Assembly (NCBI RefSeq): GCF_003957515.1
Contig: NZ_RQXW01000006.1
Location: 184,700-248,699, forward strand
Length of the DNA: 64,000 nucleotides
Direction of reading: 5' to 3'
DNA from: Amphritea opalescens
GTDB lineage: Bacteria > Pseudomonadota > Gammaproteobacteria > Pseudomonadales > Balneatricaceae
The translations under genes were made by a program, and so were the position numbers. Shown piece after piece: positions 26,511 through 35,888 of this stretch (positions within the stretch are counted from its first letter, which is position 1; each line of letters starts with the position of its first letter). Below the pieces are notes generated by a model, which searched no databases, was not told the DNA's origin, and was given only the letters and a program-made list of their open reading frames with translations.

Positions 26511-27059
26511 TTGATTGGACGGCTAATCGACAAATTCATCTTCGGCCTCACTCTACTTTTTGCGCTGCAGGTGCCACAACTAGCAGATCAATATCAACAG
26601 TTTCTCTCTGGCCTCTATCAAGCAACCCGCTGGCAAGTCGAGGGCTATCAACAAACAGCTCAAGCCTTTGGTTATACCGATGCCCACGCGATGATTCAGC
26701 ATCATCGACAAAATAGTGTTGCCAGTGTGCGCGCCGATGCCGAGCAAAAACTAGCGACACTCGCTCAAAATCAACAGTTGCAACAGGGCGTGACCCTGTT
26801 TGAAACAGCGAGTCTTATCCGTAAAGCCCTTTATATGGCGAACCCCACGCGATACCGCTATCTTGAAACTACGTTACACCACTTTAGCCCAGGTATCCCA
26901 CTTACCATTGAAGGTATAGCCTTTGGCGTTATCGTCGGCCTATTACTCAACCTAATAATAACCCTACCCATGAGCTTTTTCTTCCGACGAATAGGGCTTA
27001 TGTTCAAACCAACCAAGCCTAACAGCACATCAATCGCTCTTACCGGGTTAGATCATTGA
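26511..27059 (+). CDS. DUF2937 family membrane protein
   Basis: This 182-residue protein matches the layout of the DUF2937 family. There is an N-terminal hydrophobic segment (FIFGLTLLFALQVPQLADQY, residues 9-28), a Gln-rich helical middle likely in the periplasm (about 30-140), and a C-terminal membrane helix (about 143-170; IEGIAFGVIVGLLLNLIITL). Function is unknown. The start is TTG at 26511, selected because AGGA lies eight bases upstream and the first residues (MIGRLIDKFIFGL) match the family's start. It stands alone, 48 bases before the luciferase-like monooxygenase gene. Confidence 0.82.
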   Translation: MIGRLIDKFIFGLTLLFALQVPQLADQYQQFLSGLYQATRWQVEGYQQTAQAFGYTDAHAMIQHHRQNSVASVRADAEQKLATLAQNQQLQQGVTLFETASLIRKALYMANPTRYRYLETTLHHFSPGIPLTIEGIAFGVIVGLLLNLIITLPMSFFFRRIGLMFKPTKPNSTSIALTGLDH

Positions 27060-27107
27060 TCTCTTCGCCCAAAATAATTAATATATTAACAATTCTAGGA
27101 GATCTCA

Positions 27108-28115
27108 ATGAGTATAAAACTGTCAGTTGTTGACCAGTCACCCGTCCATGGCTCTCATGCCGCCATCGATGCCCCGCGCCTCACCATCGAACTGGCTCAA
27201 CTGTGCGATACCTTAGGCTACTATCGTTATTGGGTCGCCGAACATCACGACAGTATTCATTTCGCCAATCCCTGCCCTGAAATCATGATCGCCGCGATCG
27301 CCAGTGTGACGCAAAATATCCGAGTCGGTAGCGGTGGCGTGATGCTTAGTCATTACAGTCCATTAAAGGTGGCTGAAAGCTTTAAAATGATGGCGACGTT
27401 ATTTCCCGATCGAATCGACCTCGGTATTGGCCGCGCCCCCGGTGGCACCGGCCTCACCTCACAGGCGCTTGCTTATCCGCATCAACCTCATCACGGTGAC
27501 CTCTATGCTAATCAGGCGCAGCTGTTAAAAGGCTTCATCGAAGGTAATCTGCCAGATAACAATCCGTTCAGCACAATTAAGGTATTGCCCGATAGCAGCC
27601 CACAGCCCGAACTTTGGATGTTAGGCTCTAGCGGAGGCAGTGCCGGTTTAGCTGGACACCTAGGGTATAACATTGCGCTAGCGCGCTTTATCGACCCAGA
27701 TAACTGCCACCCATCGATTTTCAGTGAATACCTACAACAGTGGCAGCAGGCCGGACATCCACAAAAGCCGAATAAAATGGTCGCTATTGCCTGCATCTGC
27801 GCTGAGACTGAAGCTGAAGCCAAACTGCGTGCGGGTACTGCTGTTTATCGTAAATTAGCAGCACAGCTCGGTATGCGTGAAGCGTTTTTAACCCCTTCTG
27901 AGGTACAGGACCGTTACCGCGAATTTCCTGCCAGCCATCAGGCACAATATGATCATATTCTCAACGGCTACACCGTCGGCACACCCGAACAGTGCAGCGA
28001 AGAGATTAACCAACTGGCACAGGATTTTGATTGTGATGAGATCGCTACCGTGGCCGTCACCCACAGCCAAGCGGATCGCTTAGACAGTTACACACAACTG
28101 ATTAAAGGCTTCTAA
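27108..28115 (+). CDS. LLM-class flavin-dependent oxidoreductase
   Basis: This 335-residue bacterial luciferase-like TIM-barrel protein belongs to the YhbW-like group. Diagnostic stretches are LSVVDQSPV at the N-terminus, YWVAEHHD near 43-50, IRVGSGGVMLSHYSPLKVAE near 73-92, and PDRIDLGIGRAPGG near 100-113. It probably uses FMNH2 and oxygen on an unknown substrate. AGGAG lies a few bases before the ATG at 27108. It may be cotranscribed with the DUF2937 gene 48 bases upstream, but nothing indicates a shared function. Confidence 0.92.
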   Translation: MSIKLSVVDQSPVHGSHAAIDAPRLTIELAQLCDTLGYYRYWVAEHHDSIHFANPCPEIMIAAIASVTQNIRVGSGGVMLSHYSPLKVAESFKMMATLFPDRIDLGIGRAPGGTGLTSQALAYPHQPHHGDLYANQAQLLKGFIEGNLPDNNPFSTIKVLPDSSPQPELWMLGSSGGSAGLAGHLGYNIALARFIDPDNCHPSIFSEYLQQWQQAGHPQKPNKMVAIACICAETEAEAKLRAGTAVYRKLAAQLGMREAFLTPSEVQDRYREFPASHQAQYDHILNGYTVGTPEQCSEEINQLAQDFDCDEIATVAVTHSQADRLDSYTQLIKGF

Positions 28116-28494
28116 GCCGATATCTTAAGGCGTCTCCATCTCGAATCTGGCCTTTGAGTTTAGCGGCCATCGAGCGTCTCAAAACCCAGTTCGACATCCA
28201 TTACCCATTCTGGGTAATGGATGTCCCCCGCTTCATTGTAAACAACAGGCTTTTTTGGCACTATCCCGTTCGCGGGTTGGATAATCTACGATCTTCTTGA
28301 AACTCTACTTCAGTCCCCCCGACTTTGTTTTGAGTATTAATCGTTTTATCCAGCCTGCAACATCTCCTCTTACCCTCTCTCAGTTAGTAGCCATAATCAA
28401 ACATCTAAATTAAAAACAGCATTATCACAGCGAATCTGTCGTTATTCTCAGCGCTTAACTATTGCCACTCCCTGCCTTTTGCTAGACTTGCCTG
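28116..28494. other. Intergenic region with a long perfect hairpin
   Basis: This 379-base gap is notable for a 15-bp perfect inverted repeat at 28193-28225, described separately. The rest is AT-rich without an acceptable frame. Confidence 0.6.
28193..28225. repeat. Perfect 15-bp inverted repeat, REP-like
   Basis: GACATCCATTACCCA (28193-28207) pairs fully with TGGGTAATGGATGTC (28211-28225) around a TTC loop. No T-run follows on either strand (CCCCCG on the right), so it is not an ordinary intrinsic terminator. It resembles a REP-type or mini mobile hairpin. The first 12 bases recur exactly at 34443-34454 without the second arm. Confidence 0.8.
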
Positions 28495-28965
28495 ATGAAA
28501 AGAAACTACCTCCCCATCGTCATATTTATCCCGCTATTGGGGCTATCCTATTATGCCGGTTTCACGCCATTACTCCTGCCTGCACTGTTTATCATTATCA
28601 GCCTGCTGACTATGGCCCTCTATTACAAAGATAAATCAGCAGCGGTAACGGGAGCTTGGCGCACCCCGGAAAACCGACTGCATCTGTTAGCACTTCTGGG
28701 CGGTTGGCCAGGGGCGATTATCGCGCAACAAAAATTGCGTCATAAAACCCAGAAGAAAAGCTTCCGCTATGTCTTTTGGCTTACGGTTATGTTGAATCTA
28801 TCGGCTTTTAGTTGGTTGCACACGCCAACCGGCATCAGCCAACTGCACTCAACGATATTTAAACTAGACAGTTATATTGCTTACTCAGATATGTCATATA
28901 CGACGAGGCAATACCTGCGTTATTTCACTGGGTTCCGCGTTAAACGTCCGGGGCAGCTGTTTTAA
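28495..28965 (+). CDS. DUF1294 family inner-membrane protein
   Basis: This 156-residue protein has two N-terminal membrane helices (about 6-45), then the DUF1294 signature WRTPENRLHLLALLGGWPG and RHKTQKKSFRYVFW, and a third helix (about 95-108). The short C-terminal part is variable. Function is unknown. In some proteins the domain is preceded by a cold-shock domain; that is absent here. ATG at 28495 is the start, without a clear ribosome site. Confidence 0.85.
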   Translation: MKRNYLPIVIFIPLLGLSYYAGFTPLLLPALFIIISLLTMALYYKDKSAAVTGAWRTPENRLHLLALLGGWPGAIIAQQKLRHKTQKKSFRYVFWLTVMLNLSAFSWLHTPTGISQLHSTIFKLDSYIAYSDMSYTTRQYLRYFTGFRVKRPGQLF

Positions 28966-29103
28966 CCCTAGTTGTTAGTAACAACCTCAGCACATCTGCT
29001 CAAGCGATCCAGCGGTGTATTGCCCCTAATACACCTCAGAACTTAGATAAGAAAAAGCTCTTTCAAAGCGACTTACAACCGATCTTCCTAATAATGAGGG
29101 CAT

Positions 29104-29130
29104 AAAAAAACGGGGCGCATGGCCCCATTT
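29104..29130. terminator. Terminator between convergent genes
   Basis: GGGGC (29112-29116) pairs with GCCCC (29122-29126) around GCATG. Seven A's on the left become a T-run for leftward transcription of the ETF-QO operon; the right side (ATTTATTTG) is weaker. Confidence 0.8.
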
Positions 29131-29145
29131 ATTTGTTAAATACAT

Positions 29146-30795
29146 TTACATATTAGGATAGTTTGGACCACCGCCACCTTCAGGTGTCACCCAGGTGATA
29201 TTCTGGGCGGGATCTTTAATATCACAGGTTTTACAGTGAACACAGTTCTGACTGTTTATCTGGAATACTTTTTCACCCGCAGCATCATCCAATATTTCAT
29301 ACACTCCCGCAGGGCAATAACGCTGCGCCGGTTCATCGAACTTAGGCAGGTTTTGCATCAGCGGAATGCTACTATCTTTTAACTTGAGGTGGCAGGGCTG
29401 ATTTTCCTCGTGATTGGTATTAGACAAAAATACCGACGAAGGCTTATCAAAGCTCAACACACCATCCGGCTTAGGATAGTTGATGGTTGCACATTCTGAA
29501 GCCAGTTTCATCTGTGCATAATCTTCATGATTATCACGCAGTGTAAACGGCAAACCGAATAGGTTCTGGTCAATAAAGTTAACCGCACCACCGATAAAGG
29601 TGCCGTATTTATGCAACGCAGGGCCGAAGTTACGGGTGCGATACAACTCTTCATAAACCCATGAGTTTTTGAAGTTATCGCCATAGGCGGTTAGATCTTT
29701 GCCGCCCTCATCGCCACTGGTTAACGCAGCAAATATGGTCTCAGCCGCGATCATGCCGGTTTTCATAGCGGTGTGCGTGCCTTTGATCTTCGCAAAGTTC
29801 AACGTACCCGCATCACAACCTAGCAACAACCCACCAGGCATGCTCATCTTAGGCAATGCATTGAAGCCGCCTTTGGTGATTGCACGGGCGCCGTAAGAGA
29901 CCCGCTTACCCCCTTCCAAGTATTGAGCAATCAATGGATGGTGTTTCGAACGCTGGAACTCATCAAACGGGCTTAGATGTGGATTTGAATAGTTCAAATC
30001 GGTAATCAAACCCAGCATAACCTGACAATCTTCCGCATGATAAAGGAAGAATCCACCGCTAGCATTCGCTTCAGACAGCGGCCAACCCGCACCGTGCACC
30101 ACCAAACCAGGCTGATGTTTATCGGCAGGGACATCCCACAACTCTTTGATACCGATACCGTAATGCTGAGCATCGGCGTCTTTATCGAGTTCGAACTTAG
30201 CTAACAGTTCTTTTCCTAGATGACCACGGCAACCTTCGGAGAAAATCGTGTACTTGGCCAACAGATCCATACCCGGCATATAGGTATCTTTCTGTTCACC
30301 TTTTTCATCCAAGCCCATATCACCCGTACCGATACCAGCCACCTGACCATCATCGCCATAGATAATATGAGACGCAGCAAACCCTGGGAATATCTCAACA
30401 CCCAGTTGCTCAGCCTGCTCACCTAACCAACGGCTTAGATTGGCCACACTGGCAATATAGTTACCGTGGTTATGCATGGTTTTTGGCACGATGAGATTAG
30501 GCAGTTTAATAGCCTTTTCCGCACTGGTCATCAGATAGACCTGATCTTCGGTGACCGCCGTTTTCAACGGTGCACCCTGCTCTTTCCAGTCGGGGAACAG
30601 CTCATCCAAGGCGCGGGATTCAATCACCGCGCCAGAAAGAATGTGACCACCGACTTCAGCGCTTTTTTCAACCACGCAGACCATCAACTCTTGGCCCGCT
30701 TCATTCGCCTGTTGCATCAGGCGACAGGCGGTCGACAATCCGGCAGGTCCGGCGCCGACGATGACGACGTCAAACTCCATCGATTCTCTTTGCAT
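29146..30795 (-). CDS. etfD: Electron transfer flavoprotein-ubiquinone oxidoreductase
   Basis: ETF-QO is a membrane-associated FAD/[4Fe-4S] protein that passes electrons from reduced ETF to ubiquinone. The 549 residues include the FAD motif DVVIVGAGPAGLS near 9-21, GCDAGTLN, and the cluster region with Cys in RYCPAG and the CVHCKTC triad near 523-529, ending GGGGPNYPNM as in the family. The start may be ATG 30795 (GAGG upstream) or ATG 30780, where AAGAGA is well placed and the product would begin MEFDVVIVG. It is the last gene of the etfB-etfA-acd-etfD run; the gap to the dehydrogenase is 24 bases. Confidence 0.97.
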   Translation of the reverse strand: MQRESMEFDVVIVGAGPAGLSTACRLMQQANEAGQELMVCVVEKSAEVGGHILSGAVIESRALDELFPDWKEQGAPLKTAVTEDQVYLMTSAEKAIKLPNLIVPKTMHNHGNYIASVANLSRWLGEQAEQLGVEIFPGFAASHIIYGDDGQVAGIGTGDMGLDEKGEQKDTYMPGMDLLAKYTIFSEGCRGHLGKELLAKFELDKDADAQHYGIGIKELWDVPADKHQPGLVVHGAGWPLSEANASGGFFLYHAEDCQVMLGLITDLNYSNPHLSPFDEFQRSKHHPLIAQYLEGGKRVSYGARAITKGGFNALPKMSMPGGLLLGCDAGTLNFAKIKGTHTAMKTGMIAAETIFAALTSGDEGGKDLTAYGDNFKNSWVYEELYRTRNFGPALHKYGTFIGGAVNFIDQNLFGLPFTLRDNHEDYAQMKLASECATINYPKPDGVLSFDKPSSVFLSNTNHEENQPCHLKLKDSSIPLMQNLPKFDEPAQRYCPAGVYEILDDAAGEKVFQINSQNCVHCKTCDIKDPAQNITWVTPEGGGGPNYPNM

Positions 30796-30819
30796 TATTC
30801 TTATCCTCGATTACCGGTA

Positions 30820-32565
30820 TTAAAACAGCTCTTCATCCAGTGCCATAATACTCTCACCACCGGCAATAACAGAAGCGAGAAGAGACTGGGTGCGGGGCAT
30901 CATGTGCTCACAATAGAACCGCGCACTGATCAGCTTAGCTTGTAAAAACTTCGGATCTCCTTCACCAGCCGCCAGCTTAGCTTGCGCCTGTACTGCGCTC
31001 TTAGCCATCAACCAACCACCGCAAAGGAAACCAAACAGCATCATAAAGTTAACACAGGCACTCGCCGATGCATTTCGATCCGCTTTAGTATCCAGCAACC
31101 ATTGACGGGCTGCAATACCGTTATCGAGTGAAGTGCGGCACTGCTGCGCAGCCAGTGTAAAATCACCGCCTAGGGCTTCAAAAGCACTGATGTCAGCGGC
31201 CATTTCGTCCAGGAGTGACTGCAGTGATTCACCACCATTCATCAGCGTTTTACGGCCGACCAAGTCGAGTGCTTGAACCGCTGTAGTACCTTCATAAATT
31301 GGCAGAATACGGGCATCACGATAATACTGAGCAGCACCGGTTTCTTCGATAAAGCCCATACCACCGTGGATCTGAATACCCAACGAAGTAAGTTCTTGAG
31401 CAAATTCGGTCACCCAACCTTTAACAATCGGGGTCAAAAGCTCCTGCCGAGCCGTATTTTCCCGGTCGGCTTCAGCGGCAGCGACAAGACATAGCGCGCG
31501 CATCGCTTCAGTACCGGATTTCATTTGCATCAACATCCGACGTACATCGGCAAAACGGATAATAGGATAACGACTGCCGTCTTTTTTGGTGCCCTGAATA
31601 CGGTCTTTAGCAAATTGTACTGCCAGTTGATAAGCCGCTTCAGAAACACCTAAACCCTGCAGACCAACACCCTGACGGGCATGGTTCATCATGGTAAACA
31701 TGTAAGCGAGGCCGTTATGCTCTTCACCCACCAGATAACCCACTGCACCACCGTTGTCGCCGAAGCTCATAACGCAGGTAGGGCTACCGTGGATACCCAT
31801 TTTGTGTTCCAACGATACCGCATAGACATCGTTACGATCAGCTGGGTTACCGTTTTCATCCAACAGGAACTTAGGCACGATAAACAGCGAGATACCCTTC
31901 ACACCAGCCGGCGCACCCGGTAGACGAGCCAACACCAGATGGATAACATTATCTGTCATCTGGTGATCGCCCCAAGTGATAAAGATCTTCTGACCAGTAA
32001 TCAGATAATGGTCACCATTAGGCACTGCTTTAGTGCTAACAGCGGCCAGATCCGTACCCGCACCCGCCTCGGTGAGGTTCATGGTGCCGGTCCATTCACC
32101 GCTCACCAGTTTTGGCAGAAAATGTTTTTTCAGTTCATCACTACCGTGATGGCTGATTGATTCAATCGCCCCCTGACTTAACAGTGGGCAGAGCGCAAAC
32201 GACAGGTTAGATGTTTGCCACACTTCATTGACGGCAGTACCCAAAACATTGGGTAGATTTTGTCCACCAAATTCTTCGGCCGCCGTGAGTGTAGCCCAGC
32301 CCCCCTCAACGTATGCCTGGTAAGCATCAGAGAAACCCTTTGTCTCTTGAACACCGTTATCAACAATCACCGGATGAACTTCATCACCGGTGCGGTTGAG
32401 TGGCGCGAGGACGCCCGTGCCGAGTTTACCGGCTTCGGTCAAAATCACTGACGCTAATTCAGTGTTAACATCTTCCAGCCCGGCGGCGGCACAAAGCTCA
32501 TCAAACTTAACCAATTCATTCAGTACAAATTCGGCGTCGGCAAGGGGGTGCTTATAATCATTCAT
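30820..32565 (-). CDS. Acyl-CoA dehydrogenase, DmdC-like
   Basis: This FAD-dependent dehydrogenase of 581 residues belongs to the long acyl-CoA dehydrogenase subgroup with an extra C-terminal domain. That subgroup includes 3-methylmercaptopropionyl-CoA dehydrogenase (DmdC). Visible are MNDYKHPLADAEFVLNEL at the start, the FAD/substrate region MNLTEAGAGTDL near 165, ITGQKIFITWGDH, GIHGSPTC, and the catalytic-Glu neighbourhood ILPIYEGTTAVQA. The start ATG at 32565 is preferred over a longer frame because ACAGGT lies upstream and the extension would overlap etfA. It donates electrons to EtfAB encoded just upstream. Substrate is inferred only; general short/medium-chain acyl-CoA is possible. Confidence 0.93.
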   Translation of the reverse strand: MNDYKHPLADAEFVLNELVKFDELCAAAGLEDVNTELASVILTEAGKLGTGVLAPLNRTGDEVHPVIVDNGVQETKGFSDAYQAYVEGGWATLTAAEEFGGQNLPNVLGTAVNEVWQTSNLSFALCPLLSQGAIESISHHGSDELKKHFLPKLVSGEWTGTMNLTEAGAGTDLAAVSTKAVPNGDHYLITGQKIFITWGDHQMTDNVIHLVLARLPGAPAGVKGISLFIVPKFLLDENGNPADRNDVYAVSLEHKMGIHGSPTCVMSFGDNGGAVGYLVGEEHNGLAYMFTMMNHARQGVGLQGLGVSEAAYQLAVQFAKDRIQGTKKDGSRYPIIRFADVRRMLMQMKSGTEAMRALCLVAAAEADRENTARQELLTPIVKGWVTEFAQELTSLGIQIHGGMGFIEETGAAQYYRDARILPIYEGTTAVQALDLVGRKTLMNGGESLQSLLDEMAADISAFEALGGDFTLAAQQCRTSLDNGIAARQWLLDTKADRNASASACVNFMMLFGFLCGGWLMAKSAVQAQAKLAAGEGDPKFLQAKLISARFYCEHMMPRTQSLLASVIAGGESIMALDEELF

Positions 32566-32590
32566 GATCGTTACCTGTAGTTTCCATTTT

Positions 32591-33520
32591 TCAGATCTGG
32601 GCAGACAGTTCCGGCAGCGCCTCAAATAGATCGGCGACCAGTCCATAATCAGCAACTGAGAAGATTGGCGCTTCTTCATCCTTGTTGATTGCCACTATTA
32701 CTTTTGAATCTTTCATACCCGCTAGATGCTGGATAGCACCGGAGATACCAACTGCGATGTACAGATCCGGTGCAACCACTTTACCGGTTTGACCCACTTG
32801 CAGATCGTTAGGAACAAAGCCAGCATCAACCGCTGCACGGGATGCGCCAACAGCGGCTCCCATTTTATCAGCCAAGCCATAAAGCATATCGAAGTTTTCG
32901 GTGTTACCCATACCCCGACCACCGGCAACAACCACTGATGCAGTCGTCAACTCAGGACGGTCAGACTTAGCTAGCTCTTCTTTAACAAAGCGCACATTGC
33001 TGTTATCACATACTTCAGAAACCGCTTCAATGGCTGCGCTGCCACCTTCTGCAACAACCGCATCAAATGCAGTGCCACGGATCGTCAGTAGCTTCACCAC
33101 ATCATCGGTTTTAACGGTTGCAATCGCATTACCGGCATAGATTGGACGTTGGAAAGTATCCGCCGATTCAACCGCGGTTACATCGGATAGCTGGTTCACA
33201 TCCAACAATGCTGCTACCCGTGGTAGGTAGTTTTTACCATTAGTTGTTGCCGGAGCCAAAATATGACTGTGGCCACTAACTAGCGCGACAATCAGCTTAC
33301 TCATATTCTCAGCCAGCTCATGTTCATAAGCGGCGTTATCAGCCAATAACACTTTAGTCACGGCAGGAATGGCGGCAGCCGCATCGGCCACTGCTTGACA
33401 GTTATAACCCGCCACCAGCAGTTCAATATCGCCACCAATCTGCTGCGCTGCAGCGAGGGTGTTCAGCGTAGCAGACTTAAGTGCTACATTATCGTGTTCT
33501 GCAATTACCAGAATAGTCAT
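32591..33520 (-). CDS. etfA: Electron transfer flavoprotein subunit alpha
   Basis: EtfA carries the FAD of the ETF heterodimer. At 309 residues it has the usual length. It has the N-terminal ETF fold (ILVIAEHDN) and the FAD-binding C-terminal half with [29 protein letters not shown] (about 223-242), [21 protein letters not shown] (read in parts) and NKDEEAPIF. It starts 11 bases after etfB and ends 25 bases before the acyl-CoA dehydrogenase start, clearly one operon. Confidence 0.98.
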   Translation of the reverse strand: MTILVIAEHDNVALKSATLNTLAAAQQIGGDIELLVAGYNCQAVADAAAAIPAVTKVLLADNAAYEHELAENMSKLIVALVSGHSHILAPATTNGKNYLPRVAALLDVNQLSDVTAVESADTFQRPIYAGNAIATVKTDDVVKLLTIRGTAFDAVVAEGGSAAIEAVSEVCDNSNVRFVKEELAKSDRPELTTASVVVAGGRGMGNTENFDMLYGLADKMGAAVGASRAAVDAGFVPNDLQVGQTGKVVAPDLYIAVGISGAIQHLAGMKDSKVIVAINKDEEAPIFSVADYGLVADLFEALPELSAQI

Positions 33521-33531
33521 CAGTCGTCTCC

Positions 33532-34281
33532 TTAAAGAACCTTCGCTTCGTTTTTCAGCTTATCTACCAGCTCCGATACGGAGGCCACTTTAACACCGGC
33601 CTGACGTTCGGCTGGCGGATTTACTGCCACTAAGGTCACTTTATTATTCAGTTCAACGCCCAAATCAGCGGGAGTTTTAACCGCTAATGGCTTACGCTTC
33701 GCCTTCATGATATTCGGCAGTGAAGCATAACGCGGATCATTCAGTCGCAAATCAACGGTCACAATGGCAGGCAGGTCCAACTCGAGGGTTTGCAAACCAC
33801 CATCAATTTCACGGGTGATCTGCACCTTATCGTTTTCAACACTCATTTCAGAGACAAAGGTGCCCTGTGGATAATCCAACAGTGCCGCCAGCATCTGGCC
33901 AGTCTGGTTGTTATCCGTATCGATAGACTGTTTGCCCATAATCACTAGCTGTGGCTGCTCTTCTTGTACCAAAGCTTTCAATAACTTAGCGGCCGACAGT
34001 GAATCTGGAGCCGTTTCTGTTTCGACCTGAATACCGCGGTCTGCACCCAGTGCCAAGGCGGTACGAATCTGTTCCTGACAGCTCTTATCGCCCATTGAAA
34101 CGACGATCACTTCACTGGCGATACCCGCTTCTTTCAGACGAACCGCTTGTTCAACTGCGATCTCACAGAACGGGTTCATCGCCATTTTAACATTTGCCAG
34201 ATCAACATCGCTGTTATCTGACTTAACACGTACTTTAACGTTGTAGTCGATTACACGTTTTACCGGGACAAGTATTTTCAT
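33532..34281 (-). CDS. etfB: Electron transfer flavoprotein subunit beta
   Basis: EtfB binds AMP and pairs with EtfA to accept electrons from acyl-CoA dehydrogenases. The product is 249 residues from ATG 34281 ([20 protein letters not shown]). A GTG three codons earlier (34290) is possible but less family-like. Typical motifs: [44 protein letters not shown] and the [16 protein letters not shown] recognition-loop region. It is the first gene of the operon and divergent from an AraC-family regulator 193 bases away, with repeated TTTCGGACA motifs in between. Confidence 0.98.
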   Translation of the reverse strand: MKILVPVKRVIDYNVKVRVKSDNSDVDLANVKMAMNPFCEIAVEQAVRLKEAGIASEVIVVSMGDKSCQEQIRTALALGADRGIQVETETAPDSLSAAKLLKALVQEEQPQLVIMGKQSIDTDNNQTGQMLAALLDYPQGTFVSEMSVENDKVQITREIDGGLQTLELDLPAIVTVDLRLNDPRYASLPNIMKAKRKPLAVKTPADLGVELNNKVTLVAVNPPAERQAGVKVASVSELVDKLKNEAKVL

Positions 34282-34374
34282 AGCACTCACTGTTTATGTT
34301 GAGGTTTTATTGTCATCTAGTTTGCCTCTGCAAGCTGATAACAACAATAACAAAAAAAGCCTTAAATTTGATAT

Positions 34375-34446
34375 TTTCGGACACATACACCCGTTCAATT
34401 TCGGACAAGTCTGTTAATATCGGAAAAACAAAACCATTATAGGACA
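34375..34446. promoter_or_regulatory. Repeated TTTCGGACA motif between etfB and araC-type gene
   Basis: TTTCGGACA occurs exactly at 34375-34383 and 34399-34407, with degenerate copies TATCGGAAA (34418-34426) and TATAGGACA (34438-34446). Spacings of 24, 19 and 20 bases are near two helical turns and all copies point the same way, as expected for AraC-family half-sites. Confidence 0.55.
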
Positions 34447-34474
34447 TCCATTACAATGATACTGGTATATTGAG

Positions 34475-35485
34475 ATGAGCTATAGCCACCATTCAGTTTC
34501 AATCCACTTTGCCAATGCCATGCTTAAAGGGGCACGCCTTAAAGGGCTTAATGAGCAACAGTTGATGCTGGAATCCGGCCTCAACCGCGAACTCTTGAGC
34601 AACCATGAGGTGCGCATTACTCCGATGCAGTTGAGCCGACTGGTACAGTCTATCCAACGCCACGGCGATGATGACTATATCTGCCTCGGTAGCCAACCCT
34701 CCCGTCACGGGGTATTCGGCGTCATGGCCAAACTCGTCATCCACAGTACCAACCTTAGAGAGGTATATAAGCATGCGGTTCACTTTTACAATCTGGTGGT
34801 ACCCGCCTCTCATCTGAGTTTTACTGAGTCCGGTGACACCGCCACCTTCACGCTAACACTGACAGACCCCGACAAAGACCCCGATTTTGCCCTACTGGAT
34901 TACCTATTGCTGCTTTGGCACCGCTTTCCCAGCTGGCTAATCGGCCAACGCATACCGCTGAAACAGGTTAGCTTTCGCCACTCAAAACCGGCTCATTTTG
35001 AAGAATATCGATTGATGTTTCCCTGCCCGGCGGTCTACAACCAGCCCGTCAACAGCTTTTCATTCGACCGTTCGATTCTCAGTGCACCGGTGGTACAAAC
35101 ACAACAAAACCTTAGTAGCTATCTGCGCCGTGCGCCTTTGGATTGGTTCAAGCGACAATCTTACTATCCAGTTTACACGCGAAAGGTGATCGATTATCTG
35201 GAAAGTTCCGATTCAATGGCCGATACCAGCATGGAAGATATCGCCGGACAAATTCACACCACCACCCGTACCCTGCGACGCAAACTGGATGAAGAGGGCA
35301 CCAGTTTTCAAGATCTTAAAGACAGTGTGCGACGCGATGAAGCGATTCACTTGCTCAGCCAACCTAACCTACCCATCTCCCGTATCGCCAGAATGCTAGG
35401 CTTTGCCGAATCGGCCGCCTTTACCCGGGCCTTTAAACACTGGACAGGAATCTCACCCAGCACTTATCGCAAATCAAAAAGCTAG
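34475..35485 (+). CDS. AraC-family transcriptional regulator
   Basis: This 336-residue regulator has an N-terminal Arabinose_bd-type sensing domain (about 20-200, as in OruR/ArgR-like proteins). The C-terminal double HTH spans about 235-335: MEDIAGQIHTTTRTLRRKL is the first HTH, and ISRIARMLGFAESAAFTRAF plus HWTGISPSTYR is the second. It is divergent from the etf/acyl-CoA dehydrogenase operon and is its probable regulator. The ligand may be the pathway's acid or acyl-CoA; this is inference. ATG at 34475 is the start; the ribosome site is weak (TTGAG). Confidence 0.92.
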   Translation: MSYSHHSVSIHFANAMLKGARLKGLNEQQLMLESGLNRELLSNHEVRITPMQLSRLVQSIQRHGDDDYICLGSQPSRHGVFGVMAKLVIHSTNLREVYKHAVHFYNLVVPASHLSFTESGDTATFTLTLTDPDKDPDFALLDYLLLLWHRFPSWLIGQRIPLKQVSFRHSKPAHFEEYRLMFPCPAVYNQPVNSFSFDRSILSAPVVQTQQNLSSYLRRAPLDWFKRQSYYPVYTRKVIDYLESSDSMADTSMEDIAGQIHTTTRTLRRKLDEEGTSFQDLKDSVRRDEAIHLLSQPNLPISRIARMLGFAESAAFTRAFKHWTGISPSTYRKSKS

Positions 35486-35888
35486 CCTTAAGTCTACACC
35501 TCAAGCATTAATCAGCATTGATGCTGGTCATTAATATACTTCAGTGCCGACTGTCCGATTAGAGCAACACACTGACTCTAAATGCTATCGCCAAATTCAC
35601 TGTTAGAAATCATAATCTATTGCACCCTAAGCAGACCACTCGAGTTTTGGTCTGTTGTTAGCGAGTTGGTTCCTACCCTGCGAACCGATATTTCCGACCG
35701 GTTCTGTTAAACATCAGAGCCGGTTTTTTTTAAAATCACGTCGCAGTACAAGACAATAGATATCGCACTCTGGCAACGGCTCATCATAGCCACAAAGGCC
35801 ACCACCATTAAAACCTAAAAACAGAATAGAACGTTTCGTCCTTCTGCTTCAAGCCATTTCCAAATCACCTATTCAGAAAAAATTCCCA
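35486..35888. other. Intergenic region with a terminator and possible small RNA
   Basis: This 403-base gap separates the AraC-type gene and the convergent EtfB-like gene. A strong rightward terminator at 35697-35731 lies 212 bases after the araC-type stop. It is preceded by a second small hairpin (GGTTC near 35668, GAACC near 35681). It either ends a long 3' UTR or a small RNA. Confidence 0.5.
35697..35731 (+). terminator. Intrinsic terminator
   Basis: ACCGGTTCTG (35697-35706) pairs with CAGAGCCGGT (35715-35724), one wobble pair, followed by a run of T's to 35731. Confidence 0.85.

Noticed and set aside
30820..32679. 619-residue version of the acyl-CoA dehydrogenase
   Set aside because: The first 38 residues overlap etfA and do not look like the family; ATG 32565 has its own ribosome site.
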